Shown: positions 33,727-44,889, counted from the stretch's first letter. The stretch: DNA of 64,000 nucleotides from Gyromitra esculenta (GCA_038503075.1 JBCAML010000020.1:496001-560000), one strand, 5' to 3'. Numbers and translations: made by a program. Notes: generated by a model from the letters alone, not told the origin.

Positions 33727-35043
33727 ATGAGCTCTCCCGCCCCCGTTGCCTCCTCCTTTGAAGGAGCCGCAGTCGCCGCAAAACGCTTCCCCACTAGAGA
33801 AGCATTTGCCCAAGCCTATCGAGAGGACCCCGCAGAGCTCTATAATGAGCTTAGGGACCTCAACCAAGCCCTGGAAGACCAAATTGACGTTCTCCAGGAA
33901 AGCGAACGAGAGAGTGAGGTCAAACTCAATACCGCCCGCATTCAAACTGATAATGCTCTCCGCCACGCCGCTGAACAGGACCAACACATCACGGAAACGG
34001 CCAACCTAATTGCCCGGCTACGACAAGAGAGAAACGAAGCTCGCGCCAGCATTCAGGCCCCCCCCGCTCCACCAAACCTCAGCGCCACCCCACCTCCAGC
34101 AATGTCCCACCGTTCAGAACGGATGCCAGATCCTGAGAAATTCGATGGGTCCCGATCCAAACTCCCAGGATTTATCTTACAACTCCGCTCCAAGCTTACG
34201 GTCAACCGAGATCGTTTTGCAAATGAAACTACGATGATCCTCTACACCATAAATCGACTAGAAGGAGCAGCCCTGGAGCAAGTCCGCCACACGGTACTCC
34301 CCTCTGGCCTCACCACATGGACTAGCGCCGAAGAACTAATCACGGCTCTGGAAACTGCATTCGGAGATCCCGACCCCACCGGTACAGCCCGACGAGAACT
34401 ACACCAACTCCGTCAAGGCAAACGGGATTTTTCGGCCTATCTAGCAGATTTTCAGAGAATCATGGGGCAACTTAACTTCGATGAAAACTCCAAAATGGAC
34501 GCCCTCGAACACGGTATGTCCGAGGAATTGAAAGAAGCCATGGTGTTCGCCCCTGCCGTCCCCACAAACCTCAACGACACCATCCTCACTCTTACCCGAA
34601 TGGACAACCGCATCCGAGCTCGCAAAGCAGAAAAGCGAGGGAATAACCGAGATACGATGGGACAATTCAGTGCCCCCGCTTTCACCCCTGCCTCCTCTTT
34701 TACCCCCGGAGGATTAGCCCCTATGGATCTATCCTTCGGCCGTACTAGCAACACCTCTCGCCCCCCTCAAGACCAACGATATACTATGGTAAACGGAAGG
34801 AGGAAACTATCAGAGGAAGAAAAACAGTGGCGTCGTTCCACTGGAAAATGCATGTTTTGCGCGGCCCCAGACCACTCTTACGCCAACTGCCCCTCTGCCC
34901 CCAAGAAACCCACGATGAGAGGGGCCCTCACCGCCCCACCAGCTCCCCGTACACCCGCCGCCTCCTCACTTCCACCACCACCTCTTCCTCCTCAGTTTTT
35001 TGCGTTAGAATCTGCAGACTCTTCCAACGAGTCTTTAAACTAG
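33727..35043 (+). CDS. gag: Gag polyprotein of outer chromovirus
   Basis: Structural protein of the virus-like particle, 438 aa from the first ATG (33727). The N-terminal part (residues 40-105) is a coiled coil rich in Glu/Gln/Leu. The capsid-like retrotransposon gag domain follows (PDPEKFDGSRSKLPGFILQL, TWTSAEELITALETAFGDPD, RQGKRDFSAYLADFQRIMG). Near residue 370 there is a single CCHC knuckle, CMFCAAPDHSYANC (C-x2-C-x4-H-x4-C), typical of nucleocapsid RNA binding. A Pro/Ala-rich tail ends at TAG 35041-35043, directly after the TTTAAAC slippery heptamer, so most ribosomes stop here while a fraction should shift to pol. The reading frame is intact. Confidence 0.93.
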   Translation: MSSPAPVASSFEGAAVAAKRFPTREAFAQAYREDPAELYNELRDLNQALEDQIDVLQESERESEVKLNTARIQTDNALRHAAEQDQHITETANLIARLRQERNEARASIQAPPAPPNLSATPPPAMSHRSERMPDPEKFDGSRSKLPGFILQLRSKLTVNRDRFANETTMILYTINRLEGAALEQVRHTVLPSGLTTWTSAEELITALETAFGDPDPTGTARRELHQLRQGKRDFSAYLADFQRIMGQLNFDENSKMDALEHGMSEELKEAMVFAPAVPTNLNDTILTLTRMDNRIRARKAEKRGNNRDTMGQFSAPAFTPASSFTPGGLAPMDLSFGRTSNTSRPPQDQRYTMVNGRRKLSEEEKQWRRSTGKCMFCAAPDHSYANCPSAPKKPTMRGALTAPPAPRTPAASSLPPPPLPPQFFALESADSSNESLN

Positions 35044-35078
35044 TCCAACCAAGGCTGACCAGTGGCCCTGCCTTGGTT
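35034..35078 (+). promoter_or_regulatory. -1 ribosomal frameshift signal between gag and pol
   Basis: The heptamer T-TTA-AAC (35034-35040) is in the gag frame and is followed at once by the TAG stop. Six bases after the heptamer a perfect 9-bp stem begins: AACCAAGGC (35047-35055) pairs with GCCTTGGTT (35070-35078) over a 14-nt loop. Slipping back one base enters the pol frame. The nested element keeps the same heptamer, stop, spacer and loop length with compensating changes in the stem. Confidence 0.8.
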
Positions 35079-37639
35079 CCCATTTCTTTACCTTTGTCGG
35101 TTTTTTCTATCTCAGGGTTTTCAGTGTCGGACATGTGTGTGGAGGACCAATTGGATGGGGAACATTTCGTTATTTCATGTAACATTTCCCATAACAATAC
35201 AATTATTAAAACTCATGCACTATTGGACACTGGAGCCTCGGGATTCGCCTTCATAGACAAAGACTTTGCGAGTCACCACTCCCTACCTCTATCCCCTTTA
35301 AAAAATCACCGACAACTAGAAGTGATTGATGGTCGCCCAGTTTCGTCAGGAGACATCACTCACATTGCCAATATTCATCTCTCCATCCAACAACACCAGG
35401 AACAAGCCCCCTGTTTCGTTACCCAGCTAGGACATTACCCCCTCGTTCTAGGAATTCCATGGATGAACTATCATGATGTCCAACTCCACTTTGCCCAAAA
35501 ACGCATTGAGTTTAATTCTAAACTCTGCACCACCCACTGCGCCCCCGGTTCTACCACTGTTTCCGTTCCCTCAATTGCCGCACCTCCTAAACTAAACCTA
35601 TCTTTTATCGGTGCCGCCAGTTTTAGGACCCTCACCCGGAAACGTTCCTCTCAGGCTTACGCCATGTCGCTCTATGAAATAAACAAACTCATAGATAATA
35701 AAACAACCAAGGAAGAATGGAAATCAAGGATCCCCCTTGAATACCACGAGTTCTTAGACATGTTCGATAAAGCAAAAGCACAAGGACTACCTCCACGTCG
35801 CCCCTATGACCATAGAATACAGTTGATGGAAGGAAAGGATGCACCATTCGGACCACTTTATGGAATGTCAAGGGAGGAACTTATTGTTCTAAAGAAATAT
35901 ATCGAAGACAATCTAGAGAAGGGCTTTATCCGTGCCAGTTCCTCTCCCGCCGGCTCCCCCGTACTCTTTGTAAAGAAAGCAGACGGCTCCCTCCGACTAT
36001 GTGTTGATTATAGAGGTCTAAATGCTATCACTGTCAAAGACCGCTATACTTCTCCCCTCATCCGTGAAACCCTAGACCGACTTGCGAAAGCACAATGGTA
36101 CACCAAACTGGACCTCCGTGACGGGTATCACCAAATACGCATTGCCGAGGGAGATGAATGGAAGACAGCCTTTCGCACCCGCTACGGCTTATACGAATAT
36201 CAAGTCATGCCATTCGGTTTGACCAACGCCCCGGGAACCTTCCAACGATTTGTTAATGACTGCCTCACCGAGTACCTAGACATTTTCTGCACAGCTTACC
36301 TTGATGATATCCTAATTTATAGTGATACCTTCGCGGAACATCAAGTCCATGTACGAAAGGTACTCCAGGCACTCAAAGACAACGACATCTTGCTCAAACC
36401 GGAGAAGTGCGAATTCGAGGTACAAACAACCAAGTATCTAGGCCTCATCCTTACCCCTGATGGCATAAAAATGGACGAGGAAAAGCTAAGGGCAGTGCGA
36501 GAATGGGGTACCCCCAAAAGTGTTAAAGATGTACAAGCATTTTTAGGTTTTGCCAATTTTTACCGTCGTTTTATCCTCGGTTTCTCTAAACTAGCCTCCC
36601 CTCTTACGGCCCTAACAAAAAAAGGTATCACTTTCGAATGGACTGTAGAGGCGGATATTGCCTTCGAAAACCTGAAACATGCCTTTACCACCGCTCCAAT
36701 TCTAATTCACTTCGACCCTGACAAGAAAATCATCGTGGAAACCGACGCCTCCGACTTCGTGTCTGGAGGAGTGCTATCTCAATACGATGACGCTGGAGTT
36801 CTACACCCAGTCGCATTCTTCTCGAAAAAACACTCCCCAGCCGAGTGCAATTATGAGATTTACGACAAGGAGTTATTGGCTATAATCCGAGTGTTCGAAG
36901 AATGGAGACCAGAACTAGAAGGCTCGAAGCACCCCATTGATGTCATAAGCGACCATAAGAACCTTGAGTACTTTATGAGTACTAAACAACTTAACCGCCG
37001 ACAAGCCAGATGGGCGGAATACCTATCACGCTTTGACTTCGTGATTACGTACAGACCAGGAAGCCAAGGAGGGAAGCCGGACGCTTTGACAAGGAGATCA
37101 GGAGATCTCCCCAAGGAAGGAGATGAACGGTTAGCACACCAAAGCCAGGTGGTGTTAAAAAAGGAAAATATAGACCCCAAGATAAGTTTGTTGTCGGCTT
37201 CTTTGTCAAATGAAGCCGCTGAACTGGACGCACCCCTAGAAAAACTCTTTCTAGAAGGATATATCGCTGACAAATTTCCTGAAAAAATACTTCTAGCCTT
37301 GAAGAACAGGGAACAACAGTCAAAGGAAATCACCCTTAGCGAGTGCACGAATGAAAACGATAAACTCTATTACCGAGGAAATCTTTATGTGCCAAACTTT
37401 GACCCCCTTCGCTTGGAACTTATCAAAAGACACCACGACACCCCTGCGGCAGGGCACCCAGGACGAGACAAAACCTTCGAGCTTATAAGTAGAGGATTTT
37501 ACTGGCCGAAAATGAGAGAGTCGATTGGCCGTTATGTACGCAACTGCCATGTCTGCCAAAAGGCTAAGCCGGTTACCCAACGTACACAAGGTGTTCTCCG
37601 TCCTTTACCCATCCCTAATCGCCCATGGCAGGAAGTTTC
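35040..37639 (+). CDS. pol: Pol of outer chromovirus, first part (protease, RT, RNase H, integrase zinc domain)
   Basis: Enzymatic polyprotein, expressed by -1 frameshift from gag. In order: aspartic protease with the active-site motif LLDTGASGFAF (DTG at 35226); reverse transcriptase from GFIRASSSPAGSPVLFVKKA through LCVDYRGLNAITVKDRY to the catalytic AYLDDILIYSD (about 36294-36326); the connection domain AFLGFANFYRRFI; RNase H with ETDASDFVSGGVLSQ and CNYEIYDKELLAI; and the integrase HHCC zinc domain (RHHDTPAAGHPGRDKTFELI ... NCHVCQKAKP). The frame is open up to 37639, where the inner element enters within GTTTC. Beyond that the frame runs a few codons into the inner LTR and stops. The rest of integrase is at 43398-44493. 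Confidence 0.95.
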
Positions 37640-38049
37640 TCTCGAGGCGAGGTTTTTCCTTCAAGCTCTCAGGTATCCCCCGAGATAAGCAGTGCTACTT
37701 GAAGAGAAAACTAAGCGACGAGAGTGTTCACGAAGTTCCACAGGCTCTACGAAGTGTTCAAGTATAGAGGACTTGAGAGCGGCGACAGCGAGAGGTTATG
37801 AGGTATAACCGAGGTTTGTATTGTAAAATACAAGAGTGTACGATAGAAGACGTTGCTTAAGGAAAGAGAAGAAAAAGTACAACAAGAGGGGAAATCCCTT
37901 CGACATATCTGTGCACATTCCAACTCGTTCGATGACAAAGACTTGACTCACTGCAACGGAAACCCAAAGAAACACAAGGAACAACAACGTAACACAACAA
38001 CCTCGTACCCCTGTACCTGACAAACCAACGAAAACAGTTATCCATGAAA
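37640..38049 (-). repeat. 3' LTR of inner element
   Basis: On the minus strand it follows a polypurine tract (AAGGGAGGGGGTAC, about 38050-38063), begins TTTCATGG and ends CTCGAGA. It keeps the intact AAGCAACGT priming word (minus strand, 37850-37858). Confidence 0.9.
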
Positions 38050-41000
38050 GTACCCCCTCCCTTATAGCCGTGAGCTCCTGCGAACACTAACCAGGCCTTC
38101 CTTGGGTTTACTCGGATATTGTTGGTGAAAGACGTCCCATTCTTCAGTCTCGCGTGATAATCATTGGTTACGTAGGTGAGACATAGCCTGTCCATTCAAC
38201 CAGATATTGCAGCTTTCCATGGCGAATACGAGAATCGAGGATGCTCTCGACAAGATATTCTTCATGGTCATTGACTTGGACCGGGGGTGGTGGTGGAATA
38301 ATCTGACCCGGGAGTGGGTCGACAGGAGCCGCCTTGATTAGTGAAACATGAAATACCGGATGGTACTTCATTGACGTCGGTAGCTCTACCTCATATGCGT
38401 GCGCTGAAATCACTCGTTTAATCGGGAATGGGCCACTCCATTTCCAGTCTAATTTTCTCGAGTTCCTCGTTGTCCTTATGTTCTTCATAGAGATGAAGAC
38501 TTCGTCCTTAACCTTGAACAAGGGAGCGGGAGTGCGATGCCGATTTGTACTCGATTCGAAGACATCTTGGGCAGTCTTCATCTGTACTCGCAGGAAATCT
38601 CTGAGTTCTTCCATTTTGGAAGCGAAATCATTGGCATCAAGGGTCTGGGGGGAGTGGTCATTAGGGATAACAGAGGTATCGAACCGGGGATGATAGCCGT
38701 AATTCGCGAAGAAGGGTGATGCTTTCGTACTGGCGGACTCTTGGTTATTTGCAGCGAACTCGGCCATGGGCAACCATTTTGACCAGTCGTCTTGTTGATA
38801 GGAGACATAGCAACGAAGGTATTGTTCCATTACGGCATTAAGGCGTTCTGTTTGGCCGTCGGTTTCTGGATGAAAGGAAGTCGACATACGGGCAGCAATA
38901 TTTAGTCTCGAGCAGAGGTATTTCCAAAACTTTGCAGTAAACTGCGTTCCCCTATCAGAGCTTAAATAGGATGGGTGTCCATGAAGTTTCCAAACATTTT
39001 GGAGGTACAGTTCGGCGGTCTGTTTGGCATTGACGGTAGTATTGCACGGGATGAGGTGTCGCATCTTCGAGAGTCGGTCTACAACAACCATAATAGCATC
39101 AAAGCCGTTAGATTCTGGGAGGCCAGTGACAAAGTCCATTGACAACTCTTCCCAGGGGCGATTAGGGATTGGGAGCGGTTTCAGAACGCCATGGGTACCG
39201 AGGGTGCTTGGTTTAACTCGTCGGCAAGTATGGCAATTCCGGGTATATCGTCCAATATATTCCCTCATCTTTGGCCAATAGAAGTGTCTTGAGACGAGTT
39301 CGAAGGTTTTTTCTCGTCCTGGGTGGCCAGCGGAGGGAGCATCATGATGTCGTTGTAGGATAAGGAGGCGGAGAGGATCATGATCGGGGATATAGAGTTT
39401 TTGCCGATAGGAAAGGTATCCGTTGACTTCAACGCAATCGCCCAATGTGATTTCCTTAGATTGTCGTTCGCCATTTCTAAGTGCTAGAAGGATTTTTTGT
39501 GGGAACGGGTCAGCATTATATCCCTGATTCATTAATATTTTGAGGGAGGCATCCAATCCAGCAGGTTCGTTTGATAAAGAACCTGAAAACAAACTCAGCT
39601 TAGGGTCAAGGTTCTTTTCCTTCAAGACTACCTGGTGTTGGTGTTGTAGTCTTTCATCCCCTTCTTCAGGGAGATCTCCTGATCTCTGAGTCAGCGTGTC
39701 TGGCTTTCCTCCCTGTACTCCTGGCCGATATGTAATTACGAAGTCGAAGCGTGAGAGATATTCTGCCCATCTGACCTGTCTCCGGTTAAGTTGCTTAGTA
39801 GTCATAAAATACTCTAAGTTCTTATGGTCTGTAATGACAGATATGGGTAGTTCAAAGCCTTCGAGTTCAGGTCTCCATTCTTCGAAGCAACGGATAATGG
39901 CTAGGAGTTCCTTATTGTAAATTTCGTAGTTGCACTCAGCAGCGAGTGTTTCTGGAAGAAAGCGCAGGGTGGAGTATGCCGTTATCATCGAGCTGGGAGA
40001 GAACACCACCGAGACGGTTTCAAGCATCGGATTCTACAAAGATCTTTTTCGTGGATCAAAGTGAATAAGTATCGGTCTTTAGTAAAGGCTTCCTTGAGAG
40101 CTTCAAATGCGAGTTCGAACTTCGACTGTCCATTCAAAGATAGTGCCTTTCTTAGTAAAGGCAGTAAGAGTGCGGCAAGGCGGGAAAATCCTAAGATAAA
40201 CCTTCGGTAGAAGTTCGCAAAGCCCAGAAAGGCTTGAACGTCTTTGATGCACTTGGGTCGCTCCATTCTCGCACAGCTTTTAGTTTATCCTCATCCATCT
40301 TGATTCCTTCAGGGGTGAGGATTAGGCCGAGGTATTTGATTGACTGGACATGGAATTCGCACTTTTCTGGTTTGAGAAGGATATCATTGGCCTTAAGGGC
40401 GTCGAGGACTTGTCTGACGTGTACTTTGTGTTCAGCAAGAGTATCACTGTAGATGAGAATATCATCGAGATAAGCGGTACAGAAAAGGTCCAGGAATTCT
40501 CGGAGGAAATCATTGACGAAGCGTTGGAAGGTTCCGGGGGTGTTGGTAAGGCCGAATGGCATTACCATATATTCGTAGAGGCCATATCGGGTTCGGAAAG
40601 CGGTTTTCCACTCTTCCCCTTCGGCAATATGGATTTGGTGAAAACCGTCTCTTGCGTCTAGCTTAGAGTACCGTCTTTAGCGAGGCGGTCGAGGTTTCCT
40701 TGATGAGCGGGAAGTGTAGCGGTCTTTGACGGTAAGGGCATTAAGGCGCTCGGTAATCTACACAGAGACGCAGTGAACCGTCGGGTTTTGCAGCAAAGAG
40801 AACAGGGAGCCGGCAGATGATGAGCTTGCACGTATAAAACCTTTCTACAGGTTGTCTCGATGTACTTCTTTAGGACCAGTAGTTCATCTCGTGACATGCC
40901 GTAGAGCCGAATGGTGGTTCTTTTCCTTCGTGGAGGGTGATCTTATGGTCGTAGGGTCGACGAGGGAGTCCTTGAGCTTTGGTTTCGTCGAACATGTCTA

Positions 41001-41711
41001 GGTACCCATGGTATTCCGCGCGTATTCGTTGACTCCATTCTTCCTTAGTAGTCTTACTATCAAGAACTCTATTGATTTCATAGAGAGACATGGAGTAAAC
41101 CTGGATACCCTTCTTCCTGGCAAGAAAGCGGAAACTAGCAGCACCGATGAAGGCTGCATTGAGCTTGGCTAGAGGGGGAATAGCGGTGGCAGAAACGATG
41201 GGTTGTTTGGGGGCAAAGTGGTAGATGCAGAATTTAGAGTTAAATTCGATGCTTTTATTGGCAAATTGTAGATGAACATCATGGAGGTTTATCCAAGGAA
41301 TACCAAGTACTAGGGGGTAATGACCTAGTTTGGTGACGAAGAAGGGTACTCTTTCATTGTGTTGTTGGATAGAGAGCTCTAGATGGCAAAGATGTGTGAT
41401 ATCTCCCGAGGCAATTGTTCGGCCGTCAATGACTTCCAATTGGCGAGGGGTTTTTAGGGGAGACAAGGGCAGGGAATGGTGACGCACAAAGTTTTCATCG
41501 ATGAAAGCGAACCCTGAGGCTCCGGTATCAAGAAGCGCGTGTGTTTTTATAATTTTATTCTGGTGGGAAAGGCTACAAGAGACTACAAAATGTTCCCCAT
41601 CCAAATTATCCTCCACGCACACATCTGATACCGAAAACCCAGAAATAGAGAACGCTGACAAAGGAGAAAAGTGAACCAGAGCAGGGTCACAGGGCGACTC
41701 TGGTTGGACTA
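38050..41711 (-). pseudogene. pol: Pol of inner element, frameshifted
   Basis: The same domain order as the host pol but broken. The protease frame (41661-40870) holds LLDTGASGFAF and runs to KAQGLPRRPYDHKITL, then breaks. RT is split over 40897-40658, 40568-40191 (with AYLDDILIYSDT) and 40266-39985. The long frame 40027-38168 carries the end of RNase H, integrase with zinc residues (RHHDAPSAGHPGREKTFEL, NCHTCRRVKP), the DDE core (SMDFVTGLPESNG, LSSDRGTQFTAKFW, ETDGQTERLNAVMEQY), the GPY/F region and the first half of a chromodomain ending LQYLVEWTGYVSPT before a stop. After the stop the remaining chromodomain sequence can be followed in other frames. At least five indels are needed to explain the breaks, so it cannot make a full Pol. 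Confidence 0.9.
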
Positions 41712-41718
41712 GTTTAAA
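41674..41718 (-). promoter_or_regulatory. -1 frameshift signal of inner element
   Basis: On the minus strand TTTAAAC (41718-41712) is followed by TAG (41711-41709), a 6-nt spacer, and a stem AACCAGAG (41705-41698) with CTCTGGTT (41681-41674). An extra T-G pair leaves a 14-nt loop. Two stem pairs differ from the outer element by compensating changes. Confidence 0.75.
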
Positions 41719-42938
41719 GACTCAACTGAGTCTGTTGCATCGAAGGCAGAAAAGCGAGGTGGCAGGGGCGGTGGAAAAACGGAGGAAGCAGGAGGAGCGG
41801 CGGGGGCGTTAATAGCGGCTCCCCTCATGGCAGGACGTTTTGAGGCGGAGGGGCAGTTGGAGAAGATGTGTCCTTCTCCAGCGCAGAACAGACAGCGGTT
41901 ATTGGTCTGCCTCCATGTTTTTTCTTCGGGCGATAGTTTCCTTCTCCCGTTGATCTGAACATAGCGTTGTTCAGGAGCAGGGCGGGAGGTAGAGGTTCGA
42001 CCGAAGGATAGGTCCATGTGGACAAGCCCTCCAGGGGAAAAGGAAGAAGAGGCAGGGACAAAGGCGGCAGGAGCGGCGGCAGGGGCATTGAACTGTCCCA
42101 TGGTATTGCGGACAGTATTTCTCTTTTCCTCTCTTCTCGCTCGGATGTGATTATCTAAGCGGAGGAGGAAGGCGCATAGGGAGGTGAAGGTGGTGGGGAA
42201 GTCGACGACGGTTCACAGCTTCTTTCGGTTCGTCTGACATTCCGAACTCGGCGTCGCTTTGCGGATTCATCGTAATTTAGCCTTCCCATGATCCGTTGGA
42301 AGTCGGCGAGGTAAGCGGAAAAATCCCGTTTCCCTTGTCGGAGCTGGTGCAGTTCTCGGCGAGCGGTTCCTAGTGGGTCGGGATCGCGAAAGCTGTCTCC
42401 GGCAGTGATTAATTCAGCGGCGTTGTTCAGGTAGTGGTCCCATCGGGAGGACGGAGTGGCGGATCTGTTCGAGGGCGGCTCGCTTCGAGGCGGCTGATAG
42501 CATACAATATCATATTGTTCTATTGGAGAAAGCGGTCGGCGTTAACCGATAGTTTTGATCGAAGTTGTAGTACGAACCCGGGGAGTTTGTCGCGGGACCC
42601 ATTGAACTTATCTGGGTCGGCATTTTGTCGGAGCGGCCTCGCTTGCGTATGAGCGGGAGGCGGTGGCAGCGAGCGGCGCAGGTGGTGGAGGCGGCGTTAA
42701 GGAGGCGGGCGACTTCTGCTTCAGCCGCTTGTAGTTGCGACTGGCAAGTGTTGAACGCTTGCCGTCATGTTATTTCTCTCTTGTGTGGCTTCCTCAAGCT
42801 GTAGGTCTGCATAGGTGAGGTTATCGACCGCATTGTTGGTAGTGGGATCGAATTTCATAAGCAGAGGCGAGATCGGCGTTAGCGGCTTGGAAATTTTCAA
42901 AAGTGGGGAAAGTCCAGGGGCGGGGCGGGATTACTCAT
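41709..42938 (-). pseudogene. gag: Gag of inner element, frameshifted
   Basis: The intact 3' part (42101-41709) holds the CCHC knuckle CLFCAGEGHIFSNC and the Pro/Ala-rich tail ending at the TTTAAAC-TAG site. Upstream, recognisable gag words (for example the reading around ELHQLRQGKRDFSAYLADFQ and MGRLNYDE) occur in changing frames back to a candidate ATG at 42938, showing several small deletions. Nonfunctional as read. Confidence 0.85.
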
Positions 42939-42997
42939 GGCGGCGACGATGGTTATATAAATAGCGTGAAAAAGCGGGGTAGAGGGTGTGGATATGG

Positions 42998-43006
42998 AAG
43001 CAACGT
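42998..43006 (-). promoter_or_regulatory. Self-priming primer binding site of inner element
   Basis: On the minus strand ACGTTGCTT lies two bases past the 5' LTR end, the same word and position as in the outer element. It is complementary to AAGCAACGT in the element's 3' LTR. The 5' LTR copy has lost one base of that word (ACGTTCTT at about 43217-43224 on the plus strand). Confidence 0.65.
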
Positions 43007-43008
43007 AA

Positions 43009-43392
43009 TCTCAAGGGCGAGGTTTTCCTTCAAGCTCTCGGGTATCCCCCGAGATAAGCAGTCTTCTTGAAGAAAACTAAGCGACGAGAATGTTTGCGAG
43101 ATTCCACAGGCTCAACGAAGTGTTCAAGTATAGAGGACTTGAGAGCGGCGACAGCGAGAGGTTATGAGGTATAACCGAGGTTTGTATTGTAAAATACAAG
43201 AGTGTACGATAGAAGACGTTCTTAAAGAAAGAAGAAGAAAAGTACAACAGGAGGAAACCCTTCGACATATACCACAATCCAACTCGTTCGATGACAAAGC
43301 CCGACTCATTGTAACGGAAACCCAAAGAAACGTAACACAACAACCTCGTATCCCTATATCTGACGAACCAATGAAAACAGTTATCCATGAAA
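43009..43392 (-). repeat. 5' LTR of inner element
   Basis: Begins TTTCATGG at 43392 on the minus strand and ends CTTGAGA at 43009. Contains the hairpin TCTCGGG-GGATA-CCCGAGA (minus strand, 43054-43036). It lacks a 15-bp stretch present in the 37640-38049 copy. Confidence 0.9.
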
Positions 43393-43397
43393 GTTTC

Positions 43398-44493
43398 TAT
43401 GGATTTTGTCACAGGTCTCCCAGAATCCAATGGTTATGATGCAATCCTGGTAGTAGTAGATCGTTTGTCAAAAATGCGCCACCTGATACCTTGCAACACG
43501 ACGGTTAATTCCAGAGAAGTGGCTAATCTATATCTCCACCATATCTGGAAGCTCCACGGATTGCCCATATACGTCACATCGGATCGAGGTACTCAGTTCA
43601 CGGCCCACTTCTGGAAGGAGCTTTGTCAACGCCTAGGAGTTCAATCTCGAATGTCCACTGCGTTTCATCCTGAAACAGATGGACAGACAGAACGACTTAA
43701 CGCCGTCATGGAGCAATACTTGCGCTCCTATGTGTCCTACCAACAGGAAGACTGGAGCGAATGGTTACCGATGGCTGAGTTCTCTGCTAATAATCAAGAA
43801 TCAGCCAGTACTAAAACCTCTCCTTTCTTTGCGAACTACGGCTATCACCCACGCTTCGATACCTCTATAATCCCTACGAAGACTTCTCCCCAAAGTCTCG
43901 ATGCAGCTTCTTTTGCTCAGACCATGCAAGACTTATACGATCACTTACGAACGCAAATAAGGACGGCGCAAGATATCCAGGAGAATGCCACTAATAAGCA
44001 TCGTACACCAGCCCCGTCCTACCAAATCGATGACCAAGTTTTCGTTTCAATGAAAAACATCAGGACGATACGCAATGCCAGAAAATTGGACTGGAAGTGG
44101 ATGGGACCCTATCCTATTAAGAAAATAGTATCCCCTTTTGCCTACGAAGTTGACCTTCCTGCCTCGGTCAAATACCATCCTGTTTTTCACGTTTCTTTGT
44201 TGAAACCTGCTGCCAACGACCCTCTTCCGGGACAAGTTATACCTCCTCCAGCACCAGTTGTTGTTAATGAACAGGAGGAATACTTTATCGAAAAAATCCT
44301 CGAACAACGAACCTACCGTGGACATCAACAATACCTTGTCGAGTGGACTGGATACGCCCATCCCACTTGGGAACCTGCGGAATATCTCCAGGAAACTGCG
44401 GCCCTTGATGCATTTCTCTCTACGACGACTACTGTTATTCCTAAGGTTCGCAGGAGCTCACGCTTAAAACGGGGGGCTACTTTCACGGATTAA
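43398..44493 (+). CDS. pol: Pol of outer chromovirus, second part (integrase core and chromodomain)
   Basis: Continuation of the outer pol after the nested element; the frame matches that of the first part once the inner element and one GTTTC copy are discounted. The integrase core has the DDE residues in SMDFVTGLPESNGY (first D just after the insertion point), YVTSDRGTQFTAHFW and ETDGQTERLNAVMEQYL. The GPY/F module reads LDWKWMGPYPIKKI. The C-terminal chromodomain reads EYFIEKILEQRTYRGHQQYL followed by VEWTGYAHPTWEP. Chromodomains of this group target integration to methyl-H3K9 chromatin. The stop codon lies 13 bp inside the 3' LTR. In its present state it is separated from the rest of pol and not expressed as integrase. 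Confidence 0.93.
44466..44480 (+). promoter_or_regulatory. Polypurine tract of outer element
   Basis: AAAACGGGGGGC followed by TAC directly before the 3' LTR, in the usual place for the plus-strand primer. Confidence 0.7.
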
Positions 44494-44889
44494 TGATGGG
44501 GTACAGGGTTAGGTTTCGGTTCGATCGTTGTTATGGATTTCGGGTTGTTGTATAATGTCATTGTATTTCGGTTGTTATCGGTTATCGGGTTTGCTAGGAG
44601 AAAGCGGGGTATTTAAAGGACGGATGTTGTTCGTGTTTCGTTCTTCTTCTCTTTTCTCTTTAAGCAACGTTCTCGTTTACCTTCTTCTGTATCGCTTTAA
44701 TACCACTTTGATTCTCCTCGTAATCCTCGCTGTCGCCGTGAACCATCGCCGATACTTCGCCTTGAAGTATACTCCCTGTAGGACCTGTAGAAACCTTGCA
44801 CTCATCGAAACGAGTTGATACCTCGCTTAAGTAGCACTGCTCACCTTCGGGGATACCGAAGGGCTTAACTGAGAGACTCAACCGTGAGA
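44481..44889 (+). repeat. 3' LTR of outer chromovirus
   Basis: Begins TTTCACGG, ends CGTGAGA, followed by the target duplication CTAGG at 44890-44894. Same internal landmarks as the 5' copy, including AAGCAACGT at 44662-44670. Confidence 0.95.

Larger units (their letters stand above)
37640..43392 (-). mobile_element. Second, decayed chromovirus nested in the outer integrase (opposite strand)
   Basis: Inserted in the outer pol between the integrase zinc domain and catalytic core, duplicating GTTTC (37635-37639 and 43393-43397). LTRs are 410 bp (37640-38049) and 384 bp (43009-43392), again with TTTC...GAGA ends on its own strand. Internal order on the minus strand is gag, protease, RT, RNase H, IN and chromodomain, with many one-base indels. 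It is related to but clearly different from the host element. LTR copies differ by dozens of positions, including a 15-bp gap. Confidence 0.93.
33121..44889 (+). mobile_element. Ty3/gypsy chromovirus (outer element), interrupted by a nested element
   Basis: LTRs of 411 and 409 bp (33121-33531, 44481-44889) bound gag, a pol split by the inner element, and a C-terminal chromodomain. The order PR-RT-RNaseH-IN-chromodomain defines a chromovirus. A 5-bp target duplication (CTAGG) flanks it. Without the 5.75-kb inner element it would be about 6.0 kb. The gag and pol frames are open apart from the nested insertion, so it was recently intact. The two LTRs differ by roughly 15 positions by eye (about 4%). 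Self-priming PBS and a -1 gag/pol frameshift signal are described separately. Confidence 0.95.
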
